From Chara braunii (taxonomy: Eukaryota > Streptophyta > Charophyceae > Charales > Characeae), in assembly GCA_003427395.1 (NCBI GenBank), contig BFEA01000691.1:541940-586397 (forward strand): a DNA stretch of 44,458 bases, written 5' to 3'. Both the position numbers and the translations under genes were made by a program. Below, one piece after another: positions 30,562-41,337 of the stretch (positions are counted from its first letter, which is position 1; every line of letters starts with the position of its first letter). The notes beneath the pieces are model-generated. The model was not told where the DNA came from. It searched no databases and saw only the letters and a program-made list of their open reading frames with translations.

Positions 30562-32881
30562 TGTGATACGCAACCTCACGCCCCCTCGCAGCTTCCCGTA
30601 CGGGGTCGCCGATCAGAGTTCTAGGAGGGGCGTGGCCGAGGATTTTTTGCCATAAGGGTTGAGTCTCCCGGACGGAACGGGAGGCTCTCGTTTCTTGACC
30701 GAGGTTTTTCTCGGAGTCGAACTGTCGTCGCGAAGTCCCGCGGGGGTCGGATTACTCCGAAACGATAAAATCAGACGGGTTTCAGTGAAAATGAATTGCC
30801 GTTGTGCATCGGGACGGGAAAAGGCATCAAGGGGAGGAGGCCATGGCGGCAGACGACAAAAACTCCGGCGTCATGGGTTCCAGGGATAGATGGTGGGTTC
30901 GAAGCCTTCAGGCCTCATCATCGGCCCCACGAAGTGGCCGAACCCTCGGGGCTTTTGCTGTAGAGGTGGTTGGTTTAAGGCCTTCAAGCCTCGGCGTCGG
31001 ACTCATAGAACCCGCGCGAAAGTTTCCGGGAGGGTAGAGCGGCGGGAGGACCCGCCGGCATCTGAATTCGAAATTGTGCGGGCAGCGCCCCCGCACTACG
31101 GGAAGGCTCGGGGAAACGTGTCGCTCCCTCGTAACCCAGGACCAGCCGTCGCCACGGACACGAGTCCCCCTGGCGACACCAGCGACAATCAAACTGTGGT
31201 CGCCACGCGGCGTGAGCGGCCGACCAGGGCAACACCGTTAAACCCGTATAAGGCAATATTAGAGTCGGGGAATCAAAGCGATCAATCAACACAAACCCGT
31301 TCCCCCTTATCTCACAAGCCCGAGGCGGGTCTTGCCAACACACTTGCTCCGTCCGCCTCAGCGCGCGCCGTACGTCCGCATCGCTGTAGACGCTGTCGTC
31401 ATCTATGATGGGGAAGGTCAGTAGCGAAATGAGACGATCGGAGGTACGTGGTGAACACGGGCAAGATCCCGCGTTCCCGGTCATCCGAGCCAACACCGAA
31501 TCCATACAACAAACGTCGCAACTCTTCTCTCTCGAAAGTGGGTGCGTAGGGGGAGGATGAAGAAATCTAAGCTTTCTCCCCTTGGCAGGGGCGTCGACCG
31601 TCCGCACGGATGCAGGCGGTTGACGTCACGGGTACGGGGACGAGAAACTCTAAAAGGCGATGACTGTTAGTTCAAGAGGAAGGCGATCGAAAAGGGAGAG
31701 AGAGAGAGTTACGCCAAGCCCGTGCGGGAGCGCAGGAAAGGCCGCGGAGGGGAGGGGAACAACCGGATCAACACACTCATACTCCTAAGCAGATGGTCCC
31801 CCATTTCAGTTTCCCCATCCCCGCCCGGACGAGTACATACACACATACATGCATGCAATCAACAACCCTTGTCAAGACATCTAATCATCCATGGACCTTC
31901 GACGTCACTCATGCGCATAACCAGCTCCCATCACTCGGGGCTTCACACACACGACATGCATAGACAAAGCAGCAATGGAGATAAAAGTGAGTCCTTCTTG
32001 TACACAAAAAATTCAATTAACTGCTGCCCCCAGGCGCAGCCTTCAAAACCTTCCAAGACCACCGACCACCATAGCCACAAGGCCCTGCCGCGGCCGGCGT
32101 CCAATCCCCACCACTACTCAGTCCCTCCGACTGCTTCGCCCAGAGACTACCGCGGGGTCCACCCCACGTCGTCACTCCGCCCGTCCTTGGGCTCGTCGAG
32201 CCTGTTCGGCGCCGCGGACTCTCGCGCATAGCTCGCACAGCATTGCTGCCGAGATCAAAGAGAGGGAGAGGAGAGGGTTGCGCAAATTTATAGCGTGGGA
32301 GGCGGCGGGTTAACAACGCGAGGTGCGGGCAGCGCAGGGTGTAGATGAGCAGGACAGGAGAGGGAGGTGGGGAGTTAGAGGGTTCGATCCGCGAGATTGC
32401 ATAGCTACGTGCTTGGGGTGTTCGTCCAAGTGGTGCGCGATTTCCCGCTTTCCACATTGATCCGAGCATCCCAACTATGCAGCCAATCACTTCGCGGAGG
32501 AAGAGGGGGTAGGGATCAAGCTGGGCGTAGGGGAAGACGAAGAGTCCTGCATGGGGAAAACGCGCGCAGCAAGAAGGGAAGATGGCGCGAGGATGAAAAG
32601 CAAGAAACGGGGATGCGAGACGCGTGAAGAAACCGGAGCTTAGGCGCGCGCGCAAAAACTGAAAAAGTCCCAACCGCACCCGTTTCTTGGTTTTCATACC
32701 GCGGCCGCTATTCGCCCGTGGGAGTTATTAACCAAACAAAATGAAAAAGCCGTTTCAAAAAGAAAACAAAAACAAAAAGAAAGAAAAACCCATTTCTATC
32801 CGCGTCTGTACTTCGGGGTTTCCGCGGGATTTTTCCTCAGGGATACAGCAAGCCGCGCGGTACGGATCTGAGCTTATCACA
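30562..32881 (-). repeat. 3' LTR of gypsy element 2
   Basis: 2320 bp, the left copy. In element sense it begins TGTGATAAGCTC (at 32881) and ends TATCACA (30562). It aligns over its whole length with 41336-43760. By eye about a dozen substitutions fall in the first 250 aligned plus-strand bases, fewer in other parts. Long frames on both strands inside it carry no motif and are not called. Confidence 0.93.
32286..32292 (-). promoter_or_regulatory. LTR TATA box (3' LTR copy)
   Basis: On the minus strand CTATAAATTTGCGCAA. Transcription in element sense would start about 30 bases further on, near 32255, in a C/T-rich stretch. The same box is kept in the other LTR at 43165-43171, although neighbouring bases differ. 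Confidence 0.55.
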
Positions 32882-32949
32882 TCTGTGGTATGCAGGGGGT
32901 TCCGAAAAATTAGCAGTCTCCCAACTGCTGATGCCATCATATCATGGAT

Positions 32950-33084
32950 GATCGGGAGGCCTCTTCATCGTCATCTGGCCCGATCATCTTCCTAATCTAC
33001 GTGGATGCGTCATGCATCCTCCATTGCCTCCTCCCATAGTATACATTCGATCGGGCGGCCCCTTCATCGTCAGCTGGCCCGATC
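32950..33084. repeat. Two 36-bp modules with inverted ends GATCGGG/CCCGATC
   Basis: 32950-32985 and 33049-33084 are near-identical: GATCGGG, A/C, GGCC, then CTTCATCGTCA-type text, then CTGGCCCGATC. Each is itself an inverted repeat at its ends (GATCGGG..GGCC against GGCCCGATC). They lie between the 3' LTR and the end of the extra frame, where a polypurine tract would be expected; no clear polypurine tract adjoins the LTR. Confidence 0.7.
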
Positions 33085-33121
33085 GGTAAGTAAAAAGAAT
33101 TTTTTTTTTTTTTTTTTTTTT

Positions 33122-33231
33122 NNNNNNNNNNNNNNNNNNNNNNNNNNNNNNNNNNNNNNNNNNNNNNNNNNNNNNNNNNNNNNNNNNNNNNNNNNNNNNN
33201 NNNNNNNNNNNNNNNNNNNNNNNNNNNNNNN
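33122..33231. other. Assembly gap (110 N)
   Basis: A run of 110 N follows a 23-base poly-T tract. The true length is unknown. It lies in the non-coding stretch between the extra frame and the 3' LTR of element 2. Confidence 0.99.
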
Positions 33232-33333
33232 TATATACAGCGCGTATCGTCGCGCGAGCTTTAAGATCTGGAAAAGAAGAAGAAAAAGAGGAGAAGGAGA
33301 AGGAGAGGATAGGGGAAAGGTAGACGAGGGTGA

Positions 33334-35287
33334 TCAGAGGAAGTGATCTATGTCGGGATTGAGAGGGGGCGGAATAGGTGGAAGAAAAGTGGCCATTGCC
33401 GCACGAGTCGTCGGCGCATCTTCCTCATGGAAGTGATGTTGGACGAATAAGGGGTAAAGGAAAGCCCCCGGCACATGTGAGAGGACACGTGGCGCCAGAT
33501 CCGCTACCGCTCGCACCACCCGCTTGCGCACCGATCGGGGCCCTGGACCCGTCATCACCACATGAGTCTCGGTGTAAGGCCACCGCTCCCGCTTCTGCGC
33601 CGCGAAGAGCAGGAAGTGGTACATTGCATTTGGACGCTGCCCGGTCTCGTAGATGAGCGTCCCCGCCAATCGCGCCGCAATACACCCTTGGAAAGTTGGT
33701 GTCAGATATGGCTCCCATGCCGGATCAGGGCGCGACGCCCCCACGATAGCCTTGAGCCTGATGGTGGCGGGCTCCACCATGAAGTCCACCTCGGTCGGAT
33801 GGACCGTCCGGCTCGGATGAACTACTAATGTCAATGACCGGGGCACCCCGTGGTGGCTGGCGGGAGCAGAGAGGTCCCGCGAGGACGGGGGGTCTGGATA
33901 TGGGATCCGGAAATCCCATTCGGTTTCCTCCTCCAGCTGCTGCTGCTGCTGATGGCCCGGCTCCATCAAGATTGAGATCGGGCACACGCGGAATGGGCGG
34001 CGATGGCACGATAGTCTCCTTAACGAGCGTCGCCGCGCTCCCAGGCACAGGGTTAGAAATCCGTGTACGCGCGGGCTGAACCACCTCCTCGCCGTCGCCG
34101 ATCCTGCTGCCTTGCGCTCCTGGCGACGGGTGGCATCTCTTCCTCTTCGGCATCTTCTTCGGGGCCTTCGGTGGCGCTGGTCGAGGATACGACGAGGGAG
34201 GACACAACGACCTTTCCTCCGGGAAGTCCTCCAATCTCTCCGCGCGCTGCGCAATGTAATCTGGGATGACGACCACATTGTATGTTCTTCGCGGGGTCGT
34301 CGCCGTCCGCAATCGTGGTTGGATCTCCTCCTCCTCGCTCGCGATCACTTGCGCAATGGAGAGGAGCTCAAGATGTATGAGCTCCAACAATCCCGGATCG
34401 ATTGTCTGGAGCGGGGCGAAGGGGTACAGCGCCACCGTCCCTTCCTTCTCCGCTGGCTTGGGCCGCGTGATGACGTAGTAAACGACGAAGTGCTCCCCGA
34501 TAGCATGGTCTTCGTGATCCACGAAGAACCGGAACATCCCCACGGCCACCGACTTGTACAGCGCACGGTGCAACTTCCACGCGTCTTCGTTGACGAAGGG
34601 CAGCGGCTCCACGTCAGTTAGCTCTACCAAATCCTCCGGGAACTCGCGCATGGGGTAAGGGCCCTCCGTAAGCTGGTAGGGGAGGGTGGTGTAGGAGAAG
34701 AAAGGAGGCATTTAGTACGGGACAGGGGGAATAGCTTGGAGGTTGAGAGGAGCAGCGGGAGGGAGAAGCGCGGGGAGTTGCGGCACCGACGCAATCGGTC
34801 TGTCCTCTGCCCTACGCAGCAGCACTTCGTGGGCTGTGAATCGGTGTCCCCCCCGTCCTTGCACTCTGGCCACTGATCTGGACGCTTCCACCGCGTATTC
34901 GCGCACAAAGTTGCTCGCCGGTTCCTGATGCTGCTGCGGTAGGACCGTCAAGTCTCCGATGAAGGTGGCGACGCTGTGCACGAAGTTGGGTGCCACCTGG
35001 AGCGCACGAAACTCGATGAATACTCGGGTCGTCTCCTGGCCAGGCAACTGCGTCACGTCCACATACACTCCCGCATATGTCAGCCGATCGCAAAGCAACG
35101 ACTACGCTGCCAAATCAGCAACCCCGGGCGCTGGCACGTTCACCTGTTGGATGTCGTACCGCAATTGCCTCTCCTCATTAAACCGATGCCGCAACCAGCG
35201 ATCTGCATGCGGCGTCTGGAAGTGCTCGAGGGGCTCATGCTCCGACTGGCGATGGTTTATCCTGCTCCCTGAAACTCTCTGCACCAA
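33334..35287 (-). pseudogene. Extra frame downstream of integrase, unknown function
   Basis: Starting at the ATG at 35287, one phase reads through a stop near 35100 and another at 34712-34714 to about 33800. A shift then continues it in a second phase to 33334, about 650 codons in all. The start overlaps the integrase end by 53 bases in another phase. The N-terminal third is hydrophilic. The middle (from 34711) contains EDAWKLHRALYKSVAVGMF and IGEHFVVYYVITRPKP. A basic stretch PKKMPKRKRCHP could be a nuclear localisation signal. A Pro/Ser/Ala-rich linker follows, then a well-conserved-looking end (PTEVDFMVEPATIRLKAIVG, FLYPLFVQHHFHEED). No transmembrane segment or signal peptide is seen, so it does not look like an envelope gene. 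Some plant gypsy elements carry additional sense frames at this place; I recognise no family. Confidence 0.65.
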
Positions 35288-36440
35288 TGGACGAGGCAGA
35301 TCGGGAAGTGGAGGAGGATTGAGAAGGAGAGGGTGATCTCGCAGGAGCGGGGGTCCGTAGGGGACCTATCGATGGCTGGAAGGGCCGGAGCGAGGCAGCG
35401 TGCTGTGTCAGCGGTCGGTCCTGGGAGTTGTGACGGGGAATCAACTTCACGGAGTGCTGTCCCTGTGCACCAACTTCCGTGACCTCGTAAATGCCTGTGT
35501 AGCGCGGGTGGATCTTGGAGGAACGCACAGATTTCCGTACCTGCACCAAGTCCCCAACTTTATAGCGGGGCAGCGGTCCCGCCGATGCGTGTCGATTCTC
35601 ATAGTCACGGATCTGCCGTTGATGTGTCCGATCTACGGCCTGCTGTCGACGGCGAGCTAATGGGGGATAGGCCCTAGCCATTGAGTCCATGTAGTGGCGG
35701 ACCTTGTCTCGATTCTGGGCCCGTGTTGCTCCAACTTCCGTACCTACGAAGGGGGACAATTGCACCTGAGGGACACTATTGGTTCTCAGTTGAAAGGGGG
35801 ACACCCCAGTACTGTCGTGTGGGGTAGCCTGATAAACGACCAAAATGTGATCGACAATGACCGGCCAGGATCGGGTGTCTCCCACAGTGATATTTCGTCT
35901 AAGGGCCGTCTTTATCAGTCGGTTGGCATTCTCTACCAGGCCATTGGCTTGAGGCCAATGCCCCGGTGAGTAGATAATCTTAACGTCCGCCCAGACTAGG
36001 TGACGTTCTACTTCGCCTTGAAATTCCGACCCATTGTCCATGTGTACCTCTTCTACGTCTAGATGCATACACAAAAATCGATTAACGTACCAGGCTACTT
36101 CCTGCGAATTCCGGCTGGTCATAGGGTACGCCTCAATCCATTTTGAAAAATGATCGACGACCACTAAAAGAACATTGAGCTCTCCCTGATCGACGGGCCC
36201 TCTCGGAACATTGATATACGTCGTATCGATGCTAACCCTCTGAAAGGGGCGCTCTACATGAGTGGGAACCATCGTCCTAGGCATTTGTACCGGGGCCTTG
36301 TCCGCCACGCAGGCCGGGCAATTCCGAATGATATATTTCACATCTTCCCGAATTTTCGACCAGTACCATCCGTTCTTTTCGATGGCTTTTTCCGTGTACT
36401 TGACCGCGAAATGGACCGCATCCTCCTCATGCGCAGCTCA
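35235..36440 (-). pseudogene. Gypsy element 2 integrase
   Basis: The longest intact stretch of this element (368 codons from 36341, with the zinc region just upstream). H2C2 zinc domain: HEEDAVH (H-x5-H), then about 30 residues to CPAC. Core: first Asp in VSIDTTYINVP, second in VHMDNGSEF, Glu in GLVENANRLIK, giving D,D35-type spacing. The C-terminal module KVGDLVQVRKS..IHPRYTGIYEV matches the usual gypsy GPY/F-like end, followed by a Ser/Pro-rich tail. There is no chromodomain. A stop separates the zinc region from upstream sequence near 36438. Integrase would join the cDNA to host DNA, producing the GGCC duplication seen. Confidence 0.88.
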
Positions 36441-36523
36441 TGTCCAATCGAACCTAGCAAGAGGGTGTGGAACCGTCAACCAGCTAGACTCTCCGTCGTC
36501 ATCGACCTTCCATTTTTGTAATG

Positions 36524-37057
36524 TCAGGCCCAGCCAGCGATAGTCCTGCGCCCGCTCCGTGACTCTCCGCCATTCGACTTTGGTAAGTTCTGATAGCGAG
36601 TCGCCTGACAGTCTCCATAGCAACAGAAGGTCCATCCAGGCTTTGCCCGACGGGCACTTGGCGCAAATCCGTCGGTTGTTCTAGCGTCCAGATACCGCTT
36701 CTCGGTAGGGACTTGGTCCGTTCTACAGTTGGGACAGACCCACGTCTTTTCACTTCGGTACCTAACACACTGTGCGTGAGATTTGACTGTATGACACTGA
36801 CTACACTGTACCCATAAAAGAAAACTGGGCCCTCCCGGATGTGACCCTTCTTGGTCCGGGATCATGGGCAAGGTACAAAAGAAACAGGGACTTAGGTGTG
36901 TTTCAGGAGACAAGTTGGGGCTAGACGAGAGAGCAAGGGAGTGGGATGAGGGCAGAGAGATAGCGTCGACCATCTCTGATGAAACCTTCATTCCGGACTC
37001 AGGCGTCGTCCTTACGCAGCACGTGTAGCTCCCCGTAGTGTGGTTTCGTCGCCGCAA
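36524..37057 (-). pseudogene. RNase H-integrase linker with PHD-like zinc finger
   Basis: Within this phase, 36890-36727 encodes C-x2-C (CFFC), x23, C-x2-C (CSQC), x5, H-x2-C (HAQC), x10, C-x2-C (CPNC), with Trp two residues before the last pair. That is the C4HC3 plan of PHD fingers, apart from one extra residue before the His. A Ser-rich stretch precedes it, and a basic segment (CRTDQVPTEKRYLDAR) follows. The phase differs from both RNase H and integrase phases, so indels lie on each side (near 37040 and 36630). PHD fingers read histone tails; in an integrating element this could bias target choice, which is inference. Confidence 0.6.
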
Positions 37058-38400
37058 ATTCTGGCCTCCACGGAATGAGTCGCTCGTTGGCAGGACACTT
37101 GTTGGGCGGCAGAAGGCGCGTTACCATGTTGCCGCGTGGCACGGTGGCGGATGTCGAAGTCATAGTCTTGCAGATGCACCGCCTACCTGCCCAGTGTCCC
37201 CGTGTAGTCCGTGTTGTTGCGTAGGGACAGCAGCGGCTGATGATCCGTTACCAGCATGAATTTCTGGCCGTATAGATACGGTCGGAAGTGCTGAATCCCC
37301 CACACCACCGCCAGGCATTCACCTTTGCACGCCTCGTAATTAGCCTGCGCCTGGCTCAGCGTCTTGGACGCATACTCAATGNCGTNCNCCCTNCCGTCCT
37401 TGCCGTGCTGAGTCAGCACCGCCGATATAGCCTGAGGCTGCCAGTCTGTGTATAGTGCGAACGGTCTTGTCGGGTCGGGGCATGCCAATACAGGAGCAGA
37501 TGTATGAGCCTCCTTCAACGCCTGAAACGCCGCTTCACATTCCGATGCCCAGATCAGCTGTTCCTCTTTCTTCAGCAGGTTCGTGAGGGGCTTCGCTATG
37601 CCGGTGAACCCCTTGATGAAGCGTCGGTAATAGGATGCCAGCCCTAGAAAAGCCCGAACCTGGGTGAGTGTGACCGGCGCCGGGGCGTCTTTAACTGCTG
37701 CCACCTTCCTCGGATCTGGTTTTAGTCCGTCGACCGTAACGATATACCCCAAGAATGAGATCTCCAACAATAAGAACTCGCTTTTCTCCAAGGCCACTTT
37801 GAACCCTGCATCTTTCAGTGCATGCAAAACCCACTCAATGTGATCCACGTGGTACTCGTGTGTTTTTGAAAAGACCAAAATATCATCCATGTACACAATC
37901 ACGCAGAAATTGATCAGGGGCTAGGTTAGTCGGGTTTTGTTTACGAACTCAGCGAAGGCCATATTCATGGCCCGCTGAAACGTTGCAGGGGCGTTACAAA
38001 TTCCCATGGGACACCGGACCCATTGCCACGTGCCCTCAAACAGGACAAAGGCGGTTTTGGGTTGGTCCTCCGGTCGGACTGCGACGTGGTGAAAACCGTG
38101 TCGAATATCGAACTTGGAAAAGACTCGAACAGTCCCGATAGCATCTAACAAATCATTGATTCGCAGCAATGGATACACATCTTTGGTAGTGATGGCGTTC
38201 AATTTCCGGTAGTCGATACATACCCGAACCGAGCCATTTCGTTTTGGCACGAGGACCACGGGAAAAGACCATGGTCCCAGCGATGGTTCGACCCACCCCA
38301 ACCGCCCGAATTCCCGTACCCTTTCCAACGCCAGTTGCCTTTCTTTAAGGGAATATCGGTACGGTCAGCAATGTATCGGGGCGTGATCCCCGGTGTCAAT
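37012..38400 (-). pseudogene. Gypsy element 2 reverse transcriptase and RNase H
   Basis: RT: LGWVEPSLGPWSFPVVLVPK, VRVCIDYRKLNAIT, VFSKFDIRHGFHHVAV (first catalytic Asp), CPMGICNAPATFQ, then after an in-frame stop near 37919 the active site YMDDILVFS. Connection: FLGLASYYRRFIKGF. RNase H: RPFALYTDWQPQAISAVLTQ, YEACKGECLAVVWGIQHFRP, LVTDHQPLL, and, after another stop at about 37180 replacing an expected Trp, LQDYDFDIRHR..HGNAPSA. N bases fall in 37382-37393. All pieces share one phase, so only point stops, not shifts, damage this part. It copies the RNA into DNA and removes the RNA template. Confidence 0.9.
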
Positions 38401-39640
38401 CGCGTGTTGTATCAAAGGGGTTAGCCTTATGTCGTGGTCCTGAATGTTGACGGCCTCAAGATAGGCCCGTATAACGGCCAAGAGGAGGCGTTTGTATTCG
38501 TCCGGAACACGGGCTGGTAATTGAACTTCTACGATTCCCCCAGGAAAGGAGACCGTCGTCGTAACCGTGGGGACCGCGGCGTTGGCATCGGGCGAGGCCC
38601 CAAACAAAGAGTTGTCAGTTTTTTTCGAAAGGACCGTCGCAATAAGTTGACTGTCCGCCGGACTCATCGGCTCGCTTTCCATGTCACTGTCGCTGTCCAG
38701 TTCGGGTTCGACCGAGGGTTCGACCGAAAAGGCCTGCGCCAGTTCCCTCGGCCCCCACCGATACTCCCTCGTTCGGGGTTGAAACGACACCCCCTCTTTC
38801 AGGAGTATCGCGGCTTTTTCATTCGTGAGTAGGGGCCATGGAGGTCGAAAAGATAAATCGCACAGCCCCTCAGCTCGGTAAACCTTTCAGGTAGGGGGTC
38901 CGTCCGGAGATACAAGGACGCAGGGGGTTCCGAAAGGTCAGCTATTCGGGACACCCTCAGCAGGGGTTCCCCCTGCACCACGGAGGAGAACGNGTGCGAC
39001 CAATTGGACTCGCTCCGAACNNTTTNNAGTGGTTCTCGCCGCCAAGAATTGCGCCACCGATCCTGTACTCGGATCGGATATCGGTCGGGTGCATCAGTCT
39101 TGTCAGTTTCCGTCGAGGGTTCATTTTCGTCTGGTGACAGGCGTCGGATCATGTTGATTTGATGGGCTTTAGTGGTGAGGCGAGGCGCCGGCTGGGTGCG
39201 TATGCGCACCGCCAGTCTCATTGGTATCATTTGGGGTTTGGGGTGGGCCGATGTGAGCACCACCTTACAGATGTGAAAGTGCATTCGCGCTTTGACTGCC
39301 GCCTACCATGGAATGCCTAGCAGAACATCATACGCCTGTACATCCAGCACGATCACGTCACACAAACAATGCACCCACCCCACCCGTATGGGCACGTTCG
39401 TTATTCGCCCTTTACAATGAATACTATCTTCCGTAGCAGATATGTACAGTTCATCCGGCCTGAGGGGCTGAACCTGTCCTTCCCTTCCCAACTATTTCGT
39501 CAATCTCCAAGAAATGGTGACCGCCGATGATCCCGAGTCTAGGATGGTGGCCGAGGGGTTTCCCCAGACCTCACAGTCACACTCTACGCCTTTCCAGGTT
39601 ATAAGATAGGCCCATGAGGAATACCTCGGGTTTTTCCGAG
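38365..39640 (-). pseudogene. Gypsy element 2 protease and protease-RT linker
   Basis: The protease active site is ILDSGSSAVTIS (about 39545-39510), the DSG form of the retropepsin D-T/S-G motif, and its end is VLDVQAYDVLLGIPW at about 39350-39303. Stops interrupt at about 39491 and 39303. The linker then reads in the same phase to 38799, with N bases at 38993-39027, and changes phase before 38790-38365. That last piece holds an acidic patch (EPELDSDSDMESEPMSP) and LTPLIQHAIDTGDHAPIH, which leads into RT. The dimeric aspartic protease would process Gag-Pol. Confidence 0.8.
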
Positions 39641-41225
39641 GCAGAATCTACGGTCTGGATCATCCCTATCCGGTTGGCTTGGTGCACCCCTGAGGTCGAG
39701 GGCTGTGACTCCTCGTTAGTGGGTGGGTCCCATAGGACCGTCTTTTTGCCCTTTCGACTTTCCTCGAATCGGCGCCTGTTTTTGAGGCACCGTTCGATCA
39801 ACTTTTCGTTAGCCGCTTCGGAAATGGTTAGCAGATATGGAATAGGGACGGGGATCCGAAGATCCAGAGCCTTCAAGGCATCCAATACGTCGATATGGCC
39901 ATCCTTGTATTCAGGACCTGCTACCGCAAGATCCGCGAATCCTGGTCGCCACGGCCCGAGGTCGCTTTCCTCGGTAATCCGTTGGACGTGACGTATCACT
40001 CCGATGGTCCCGGGTTCGAACATTGCTGCCGCCATATACTCATCAGGTCCCATCTAAGTGGCCGCCGGGGTCACCATCTCCGTCGTTCCTGTGTCTATTA
40101 CTGTGGCTACCCTCCCCTGACCTGCAGCGGTGGGAGCAGCCAGCGGGATTTGGGAAGGTCCAGTGGGCCCGCACTGAGTTCGGGGTTTCAGACAATCTTT
40201 CGCAAGGTGGCCTGGCTGATTACAGTTGTAACAGCGTAGGGGTGGGACAGCCCTGGCCACGGCCGGTCTTATCATAGGGGCTTCGGCAGCCATAGCCGCC
40301 TGTTGCCGTTGTGCGGCGGCTATGCGTTGCGGTTGCAGACCTTGAACAAACTCCGTCAACGGGCCTACTACCCTAACTAGCTGGGCCGCGACTTCTTTCA
40401 TGGAGACTTCTTCCTCGCCCCGGCTTCCTTGCATTTGACTAGAGCGACGGGAGGCCGAAGCAGAGGAAGAAGCTTTCCGATCTGAGCCTTCTTTTGTCGG
40501 AAGCGATCTTCGAACATTCGTGCCGTAGCAGAGTAGCTATTGCATCGAACACCCAAAGGGTCATCTTCGTCGGATTCTGAGTCCAGGCCCACATCGTAAT
40601 TTTCTTTCCTGTACTTAATTGCGTACTGAATTAGCTCCGTCAGGGTATGTTCTATAGGGTTGCATTTCTTGCGGATCTTTTTCCGCCGACGAGAGTCAAA
40701 CAGTCCTCTGACAAAATCCGTCCGTACCATTTTCTCATCCACCCCGGAGCGTTCGGCTAGGTACGTAAAACGTTCAACATATCTAGCCAAGGTCTCTCGA
40801 GGCTGCTGTGTGTATTCCTTTATTAAACGGAGGCATTGACCAGGTGCGATGTAATCAAATCTATCGAGAAATTTCCTCTGGAAGACTGCCCAATTAGTGA
40901 AGGGGTTTTCTCCGTACCACTCAAAAGCAGTCTCGGCTAACCTTCCGGAAATTCGTTCTCGGAGCAACTGGTCCGACCAGCCCTGGGCTTTCAAGGAAGC
41001 TAGCTAGGTGCGAGGATCGGTGTCATCTTCAGAAAAAATGGGAACTTCGGAGGGAGGAGGTACAAAGTACAGGGGATGATTGGCCATCCCCGCGTGGTTG
41101 TCGCCGTCATTTTCACCCCCAATTCCGGGTTCCACCATCGCGGGAGACGGGTTTCGAGCCCGACCTCTCGCTCCGTTTTGATTGCTATTCGCGGACCTCC
41201 GTCGAAGGGGAGCCAGCCTACTCAA
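39577..41225 (-). pseudogene. Gypsy element 2 Gag
   Basis: Begins MSRLAPLRRRSANSNQNGAR. After one stop near 41000 the capsid-like part follows with ISGRLAETAFEWYGENPF, FQRKFLDRFDYI and YVERFTYLAERSGV, the retrotransposon Gag signature. A frameshift near 40460 leads to a coiled, Gln/Ala-rich stretch and a classic zinc knuckle C-x2-C-x4-H-x4-C (CYNCNQPGHLAKDC, about 40240-40199). A stop at 40052 is followed in phase by about 158 more codons (to 39577) ending close to the protease, which is in another phase. Gag packages the element RNA. Confidence 0.85.
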
Positions 41226-41325
41226 GAATGCGAAAAATCTAATGAAAATATCAAAAAGAAAAAAAAAGGAGAAACTTTAAAACAGGGTAATCGTCCGAGG
41301 AAAACCTCGGAGCCAAAACGAATAA

Positions 41326-41337
41326 GCACAAATACCA
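41326..41337 (-). promoter_or_regulatory. Candidate primer-binding site
   Basis: In element sense TGGTATTTGTGC matches the initiator-Met tRNA primer site TGGTATCAGAGC at 9 of 12 positions. It lies directly at the inner edge of the 5' LTR, where the last few LTR bases seem lost or changed. Confidence 0.45.

Noticed and set aside
30659-32697. Frames up to 226 codons inside the LTRs
   Set aside because: Present in both LTRs and both strands with no motif and overlapping the promoter region; treated as non-coding.
33334-35287. Envelope gene (errantivirus-like element)
   Set aside because: No signal peptide, transmembrane helix or furin-type site in the extra frame.
39577-39640. Programmed +1 frameshift between Gag extension and protease
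   Set aside because: The phase change is real in this copy, but the element carries several other random shifts and no recognised slippery site is visible.
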